Positions 59,853 through 64,000 of a DNA stretch of 64,000 bases are shown in pieces (within the stretch, counting starts at the first letter, position 1; every line of letters begins with the position of its first letter). The translations under genes were made by a program, and so were the position numbers. This DNA is from Methylophaga sp. GTDB taxonomy: Bacteria > Pseudomonadota > Gammaproteobacteria > Nitrosococcales > Methylophagaceae. The stretch is from the NCBI GenBank assembly GCA_011053005.1, contig DRHW01000005.1, forward strand, positions 108,848 through 172,847, read 5' to 3'. The notes beneath the pieces are model-generated. The model saw only the letters and a program-made list of their open reading frames with translations, had not been told where the DNA came from and searched no databases.

Positions 59853-60869
59853 TTAAGCGGCCTGTACCGTATTTGTACCGTGAGGTCCTTCTCCAATACT
59901 CACATTTTCCACATATTGCTCCAAATGCGTTAAATCAAAATGCGCGTACTTTTCCACCATCGCTAACGTTTTCCATCCGCCCAGATCTTTTAGAACATAA
60001 ATAGATGTACCATTTTGCACATGCCAACTTGCCCACGTATGTCGTAAATCATGCCAACGGAAATTTTCGATCCCTGCTTGCACTAATGCCTTACGCCAAT
60101 CACGATTGTTAGGGCTCATTACGGGCTTACCATTACGAATAAACACATACTTTGTATCGTTACCTCTTGCTTGCATTAATACTCTCAGTGCATCTTTATT
60201 CAGTGGCACAGTGATCTGTTCACCTGATTTTGATTTATCTGCGGGAATAAAAATCTTCCGTTGAGAAAAATCAACCTCTGTCCACTCCAATAGTTTGACG
60301 TTACTTTGTCTTAACCCTGTTGAAACCGACAATTGAACCATTGAGTTTAAGTAATCAGGAAGAAAGGTGAGTAAATGCCAATATTCTTCAGGTTTAAGCC
60401 ATCTCACCCGTTTCTTATCCTCATCGTATCGTTGAATATAAGGTGCTTTAATTAGCCATTCCTCATTAACTGCTAATTTAAGCGTTGCACTAACTACAGC
60501 GATATATCTATTGGCAGTGGCTCCCGTGGTTTTTTCATAGATTAAGCCAATGACTTCTTTAACGAAGTCTTTGGTGATATCGGTTAATAGCATACCGCCA
60601 AAATAGGGCTGAAACCAACGCAGTTTCTGAAGGTTATGGCCATAATTGGTCTTACCTTCTGTTGTTTTCACCCATCCATAAGCTGCTTCATCCCACGTTT
60701 TCGATGACATAATACCTAGCCGAGATTCCTCCCAGCCTTGTTGACGCAATTTATCGTGATATTCTTGTGCTTCACGCTTTATGGTTGTCTTAGCAGAACG
60801 CTTAATTCGCTTTCCGCCCGGTGTGGTGAAGTCGATCCACCACGTCTTACCGCGTTTGAAGAGTGACAT
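59853..60869 (-). CDS. Tyrosine recombinase / integrase
   Basis: A 338-residue phage-type integrase. Catalytic residues are Arg187 (STGLRQSN), His273 and Arg276 (WHDLRHTWAS), Trp299 (GGWKTL, in place of the second His) and Tyr308 (VEKYAHF). An arm-binding and core-binding N-terminal half precedes them. The ATG at 60869 has a strong GGAGGAAAATT site. It ends 39 bases from the 3' end of tRNA-Leu, the usual geometry for an island inserted at a tRNA. All catalytic positions are kept, so it could be active. Confidence 0.93.
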   Translation of the reverse strand: MSLFKRGKTWWIDFTTPGGKRIKRSAKTTIKREAQEYHDKLRQQGWEESRLGIMSSKTWDEAAYGWVKTTEGKTNYGHNLQKLRWFQPYFGGMLLTDITKDFVKEVIGLIYEKTTGATANRYIAVVSATLKLAVNEEWLIKAPYIQRYDEDKKRVRWLKPEEYWHLLTFLPDYLNSMVQLSVSTGLRQSNVKLLEWTEVDFSQRKIFIPADKSKSGEQITVPLNKDALRVLMQARGNDTKYVFIRNGKPVMSPNNRDWRKALVQAGIENFRWHDLRHTWASWHVQNGTSIYVLKDLGGWKTLAMVEKYAHFDLTHLEQYVENVSIGEGPHGTNTVQAA

Positions 60870-61081
60870 AATTTTCCTCCGGTTGTAGTTTCACTCAACA
60901 ACGCTCGCCGAGGTTGAGAATAAAGGGACCGGAGCCAACTAGCAAGGTCCTCTTGGATAAATACCCAACGTTTACCGGGCTTGGCAGCGGGTAACCTACC
61001 GTCTTGTGCTAAGCGCCGGACGGTCTCGATATTCATTTTGAGAAATTCAGCTGCCTCTTCGAGATTCAGCGTAATACACAT
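60779..61081 (-). CDS. Excisionase/AlpA-like helix-turn-helix protein
   Basis: A protein of about 100 residues with an excisionase-family winged helix at the N-terminus: LNLEEAAEFLKMNIETVRRLAQDGRLPAAKPGKRWVF with EDLASWL after it. The C-terminal 30 or so residues lie over the first codons of the integrase in another frame and look unstructured. I chose the ATG at 61081 (MCITLN), with GGAGAG upstream. It probably controls excision or integrase expression. Overlap with the integrase start is 91 bases, which is long. Confidence 0.78.
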   Translation of the reverse strand: MCITLNLEEAAEFLKMNIETVRRLAQDGRLPAAKPGKRWVFIQEDLASWLRSLYSQPRRALLSETTTGGKLCHSSNAVRRGGSTSPHRAESELSVLLRQP

Positions 61082-61341
61082 GATGAATCTCTCCACAGTT
61101 GCTGCAAACAACATGAGGGAGATAGTGGCGGATAGTGCGGAGGGATTGGAACGTAGATCAACGTAAATACACATCTAATTGGTGGCGGCCAGATAAGACT
61201 GGGAACAGAATAATCAGCATCGTGAATTTGATTATGTGCCGAATGTTGTAAATATGCTCGAAGCGCAGATAAGAGACTACTTTCATAGCCTAATCTTCCA
61301 ACGGCAGCGATACTTTGTACTGTAATGATTAATGAATACAT
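61066..61341 (-). CDS. Small hypothetical protein upstream of the excisionase
   Basis: A possible 91-residue protein starting MYSLIITVQSIAAVGRLGYES. The first 50 residues look globular; the rest is Pro/Cys-rich and resembles out-of-frame sequence. Support comes from a ribosome binding site (AAAGGACAAATC) and a 16-base overlap with the excisionase start. No family is recognised, and it may not be translated. Confidence 0.35.
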   Translation of the reverse strand: MYSLIITVQSIAAVGRLGYESSLLSALRAYLQHSAHNQIHDADYSVPSLIWPPPIRCVFTLIYVPIPPHYPPLSPSCCLQQLWRDSSCVLR

Positions 61342-61653
61342 GATTTGTCCTTTATTTTTATTTTTATTATTATTGATGACAATTCGAACTGTCTGGGCGC
61401 ACAATATGCAGTCACACAATAAATGTCAATTAAATCATGATGTTACTTGACAAGATAAAAATAATGTTGTAATATGTATTTTCTATAAATGGTCTTCAAT
61501 CCATTGCAAATACTAACTTCTTGACCTTTTCTCTCGTTTTATTGATATTAAAAGAAATTGCCTCGCCTTATGTGATTCGTTCTCATGTTGCGCAAAAGAG
61601 CTCATCTCATTTATATGTCATTGAGATCCTTATGCTTGTTATCAAGATAAGCG
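61342..61653. other. Intergenic region in the mobile element
   Basis: AT-rich sequence between the integrase-side genes and the HTH gene, which are all on the minus strand. It should hold the promoter of the excisionase-integrase transcript. I see no repeat, tRNA fragment or additional gene in it. Confidence 0.35.
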
Positions 61654-62283
61654 TTAGATCCCAGCCACACTAAAGATCTTATCCGGTCCTTCTTCAATCG
61701 AAGCTATTTTCCCATGCTGTGATTGATACCAACGACTTCGTTTAGCTTCACGTGTGAAGACGTATTGACGTTCATTGGCATCAATGCCTGAATCTGCTGC
61801 AAACACCACACCGAACTGAGCCCCAGCAATAGCCATGAGCATAATTAACTGTTCAGTCTTGTCATCATCCTCAAATTCATTTGTTTGCTCAGCAATTAGA
61901 AATGCCGTCCCATCGTTGTTATAAATAATTAAATCTGCCTGTTTTACGCGACAAGCCACGGTGATAGTCGCATTCAATTCAATACGTTTATCAGGATAGT
62001 GATGAGCAAGCTCAGCAGCACGTCCCCTTAAAGCTAATGCAAATAAGCCTGACGAAGCCAAATTTTGTCCGACAGAGTGTTCACCCAAATCTAGTTGACC
62101 ACTTGTTAACCCCAATGCTTGTTCAACTTTACGTGCTAAATCAGCATTAAAGCTTATTGATGTCGTTAAGGAAAAGGCTTGTGACAAGTAGCTGTAGCTC
62201 ATTTTTAAATCAGATGCTAATTGTTTTAGTTGACCATGCTTAAGAATGGACTGAATGGCATGTTTACGATGTTGTGAGCTCAT
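61654..62283 (-). CDS. HTH protein with a possible degenerate nuclease-like domain
   Basis: A 209-residue protein I cannot assign to a family. Residues 1-65 form a helix-turn-helix of XRE/Cro style (QLASDLKMSYSYLSQAFS and LARKVEQALGLTSGQLDLG). The C-terminal half has the strand pattern ADLIIYNNDGTAFLIAEQTNEF, similar to the core of PD-(D/E)xK nucleases, but with E-Q-T where E-x-K is expected. It is divergent from a kfrA-like gene, with several palindromes in between, so it may be a regulator that senses a nucleic acid or a remnant of a nuclease. Confidence 0.6.
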   Translation of the reverse strand: MSSQHRKHAIQSILKHGQLKQLASDLKMSYSYLSQAFSLTTSISFNADLARKVEQALGLTSGQLDLGEHSVGQNLASSGLFALALRGRAAELAHHYPDKRIELNATITVACRVKQADLIIYNNDGTAFLIAEQTNEFEDDDKTEQLIMLMAIAGAQFGVVFAADSGIDANERQYVFTREAKRSRWYQSQHGKIASIEEGPDKIFSVAGI

Positions 62284-62345
62284 TTGGGTATTTCAGCTAT
62301 AAAATAATACTAACACCTTAACTTTTATTAACAATGATGTAAATG

Positions 62346-62381
62346 GTCAATATTGACAATAATGTGTGATTGTGTTACAGT
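62346..62381 (+). promoter_or_regulatory. Promoter and palindromic operator upstream of the kfrA-like gene
   Basis: TTGACA (62353-62358), a 17-base spacer and TACAGT (62376-62381) make a good sigma-70 promoter. The perfect 12-bp palindrome GTCAATATTGAC (62346-62357) overlaps the -35 element, a classic position for a repressor site. Confidence 0.65.
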
Positions 62382-62454
62382 TCGCCCATGACTTAAGACG
62401 TAGAAACGTAACACTGCACTGAGGTAAGCAGAAAATAGAATACGAACGCGTCGT

Positions 62455-62506
62455 TAGTAGTAATGATAATAATGTGATTACTACTATTACTAAGCAGCAT
62501 GCTGCT
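62455..62506 (+). repeat. Inverted repeats in the kfrA-like leader
   Basis: TAGTAGTAAT (62455-62464) and ATTACTACTA (62477-62486) are a perfect 10-bp inverted repeat with a 12-base spacer. AGCAGCATGCTGCT (62493-62506) is a perfect 14-bp palindrome. Both precede the start codon and could be protein-binding sites or RNA hairpins. Confidence 0.6.
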
Positions 62507-62533
62507 AGTAAAAATAACAGGAAGGAGCAAGTC

Positions 62534-63292
62534 ATGGATCCGAAGAAAAAACGCGGTAAAAATATCACTCAGGCCATGTTTGACGCGTGTATTGAAGAGA
62601 TGGTCTCAAATCAGATAGCACCAACTGTCACTGACATCACATTACAGATAGGCGGTTCATACACCACTATTGCAAAATACTTAGACACATGGCGCCAAAC
62701 ACAGTCCACCCAATCTGGTACTGTTCTTAGCGTGCCACTGTTTGTTCAAGACGCTTCTGAGAAGATCGGGCTCACATGGTGGGCATTGGTTGAACAGGAT
62801 GTTGCGGAGCGAATAGATAAAGCCAATCAAGATGCACAAGCCCGTATTGATGTCTCGAATCATGAACGTAATGAGTTTTTGGCTTCGACCGACCACTACA
62901 AGCAACTATGTGAAGACGCAGAGCATGAATGTGAACGTCTTAATCAAGCACATCAAAATGACATCATCACACATCATTTAGAGCTGTCTGCGGTAAAAAC
63001 AGAGCTTGCTGTTGTGGCACAGCAATTGTCATATCAAGATAAAACTATAGCGCAACACGAAGCCACCATTCAAAAATTAACTAATGAAATCACTCATGCA
63101 TCTGAAGCATTAAAAGACCATGTCGTACGCTACGATGACTTAATGAGCCGAAGTCAACATGACATTGCCGACATCAAAGCAGAGCATCAGGCACAGTTTT
63201 CTCTACTCAAAAAAGCCACTGAAGACAGCACGTTATCGTCTCAAAAAGTCGAAGATGGCTTACGTGCATTGCTGGCTGAAAAAGAAAGGTAA
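62534..63292 (+). CDS. KfrA-like DNA-binding protein with long coiled coil
   Basis: A 252-residue protein. The N-terminal domain (KKKRGKNITQAMFDACIEEM, then VTDITLQIGGSYTTIAKYLDTWR) matches the KfrA N-terminal DNA-binding domain of plasmid proteins. From about residue 95 to the end it is Glu/Gln/His/Ala-rich and predicted coiled coil. KfrA of plasmid RK2 is an autorepressor with a role in stable plasmid partition. I chose the ATG at 62534, preceded by GGAAGGAGCAAGTC. Here it lies in a tRNA-linked chromosomal element, with palindromes upstream that may be its operators. Confidence 0.8.
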   Translation: MDPKKKRGKNITQAMFDACIEEMVSNQIAPTVTDITLQIGGSYTTIAKYLDTWRQTQSTQSGTVLSVPLFVQDASEKIGLTWWALVEQDVAERIDKANQDAQARIDVSNHERNEFLASTDHYKQLCEDAEHECERLNQAHQNDIITHHLELSAVKTELAVVAQQLSYQDKTIAQHEATIQKLTNEITHASEALKDHVVRYDDLMSRSQHDIADIKAEHQAQFSLLKKATEDSTLSSQKVEDGLRALLAEKER

Positions 63293-63606
63293 CTACGAAA
63301 ATCTAATGATGTGTAACTGCGCAAGATAAAGCTATGGAAAAAGCTTTGAAATCAGGGTTAACAAGCGCAACATTAGTTTCAGGCCATCAGAATCGAGGCA
63401 AAGGGCTTATCTATTGAGCCCTTCGCCTGCTGATAAATAATACCGTAGTTTATGGATTCTACATTTGAAAAAATAAGTCGTTAATTTTGTTATTCGAGCT
63501 AGAAGTGACATGCTTAATGTACGTTTTTATGATATTTAACCGTCCATTTCGTGCCAGTAACGGTCATTCGCTTAACGCCAAGTGAAGGGGCGAAGTGCGC
63601 AGCACT
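63293..63606. other. Intergenic region with hairpin after the kfrA-like gene
   Basis: No gene is visible. AAGGGCT (63401-63407) pairs with AGCCCTT (63417-63423), extended by GGC/GCC, and may terminate the kfrA-like transcript, although no T tract follows. A perfect AAGTGC-GCA-GCACTT hairpin is at 63593-63607, next to the end of the interrupted gene. Confidence 0.4.
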
Positions 63607-63867
63607 TTACACCCGCTCAACATGAATGCCCTTTTGTTCACAGTGCGATACTACTTTATGAGCGATCTCTGGAGAGACTAAATGCCCGAGCGTTATTTTA
63701 GTTATAGGGGATTCGAGCGTGAAGTTTACGTTTGGATTTTTACCCAAAAAGCGAATTTCTTGCTCCTGTACCCACTCCAGTGTTTTTGTGCATAAAATAC
63801 TCTTGAAGATAGTGCTAGAGTCACCTATCTGCGACTCTATAAATATGTCTACGTGAATGGTAAGGCC
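63607..63867 (-). pseudogene. 3' part of a gene interrupted by an IS3-family element
   Basis: On the minus strand, 86 codons are open from the IS boundary to a TAA at 63607-63609. The translation (TIHVDIFIESQIGD, KTLEWVQEQEIRFLG, SPEIAHKVVSHCEQKG and VERV at the end) has normal amino acid composition and no internal stop, but no plausible start codon. I read it as the C-terminal part of a protein cut by the insertion. No family is recognised. Confidence 0.6.
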
Positions 63868-64000
63868 TGAGTTTACTAGACACTTTTCTGATTCTGAAAA
63901 TACAGTCGTTCATACTCATTAGGTGATATTCGTCCATTACTGGTATGACGACGTTTTGGATTGTAAAACATTTCGATGTAATGAAACATCGCTTGTTTAG
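63868..64000 (-). mobile_element. IS3-family insertion sequence, one end (truncated by the window)
   Basis: The element begins near TGAGTTTACTAGACA at 63868, where the interrupted gene stops being open, and continues beyond the window. It contains the 3' end of a DDE transposase gene. Its terminal repeat and any target duplication cannot be verified, because the other end is outside. Confidence 0.7.
63876..64000 (-). CDS. IS3-family transposase OrfB, C-terminal part (partial)
   Basis: The last 40 codons of a transposase, reading HYIEMFYNPKRRHTSNGRIS then PNEYERLY and a stop at 63876-63878. The segment I-E-x-F-Y-N-x-x-R-R-H with G-x-x-S-P-x-x-(Y/F)-E is the conserved C-terminal end of the IS3-group DDE domain. 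It is cut by the window edge. Confidence 0.85.
   Translation of the reverse strand, partial: KQAMFHYIEMFYNPKRRHTSNGRISPNEYERLYFQNQKSV

Noticed and set aside
63570..63625. Possible integron attC-like site (TTAACGCC followed by a perfect AAGTGC/GCACTT hairpin)
   Set aside because: The R and L box core sites cannot be paired convincingly, and no integron integrase or second similar site is present.

Overview
The window is chromosomal DNA from a low-GC gammaproteobacterium, most likely a methylotroph resembling Methylophaga or its relatives. The core genes (fmt-rsmB-ntrYX-trkA, yqgE-ruvX-pyrR-pyrB-pyrC', argS-SPOR-priA, hisBHAFIE, tatABC) are arranged as in Pseudomonas-like gammaproteobacteria. 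A complete formyltransferase/hydrolase cluster (fhcBADC) with a pterin dehydratase and fructose-bisphosphatase points to tetrahydromethanopterin-linked C1 metabolism. The genus is an inference from gene content; no 16S rRNA gene is present.

Layout. 1-11 kb: end of fmt, rsmB, an NtrY/NtrX-like two-component pair whose regulator has a degenerate AAA+ domain, trkA, then a pyrimidine block with a PyrC' that has lost its metal ligands. 10.5-17.2 kb: small lipoproteins, a HAD phosphatase, an RND efflux pair and a lipoprotein esterase. 17.5-24.3 kb: tRNA-Asp, envelope proteins, a NitT/TauT-type ABC importer, gdhA and a nitroreductase. 24.3-31 kb: an unrecognised gene, ycaO, an acidic membrane cytochrome c, a PhnA/YjdM-type protein, rhlE and a HxlR-regulated pair. 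31-37.3 kb (minus strand): phhB-fhcBADC-fbp. 37.4-45 kb: SPOR protein, argS, priA, folA, hemN. 45-56 kb: purD, phosphoribulokinase, tsaC, hemF, ompW, an FNR-type regulator, six his genes, an HIT protein and tatABC. 56-59.4 kb: two small proteins and a TonB-dependent receptor. 59.7-64 kb: a mobile region inserted at tRNA-Leu(UAA), with integrase, excisionase, a HTH protein, a KfrA-like protein and an IS3-family element that interrupts a gene.

The most unusual signal is a duplicated module of about 225 bp rich in DnaA boxes. One copy lies on each side of priA, the copies are exactly 2616 bp apart, and the boxes occupy the same relative positions. Sampled base counts suggest that the plus strand changes from C-rich to G-rich near here, and gene orientation also turns outward, so the region is a candidate chromosomal replication origin. 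dnaA itself is not in the window.

Other regulatory signals are three FNR boxes (two upstream of ompW, one upstream of hemN) in the same window as the FNR-type gene, a hairpin that pairs with the ribosome binding site of fbp, a structured leader before rhlE, and several operator-like repeats.
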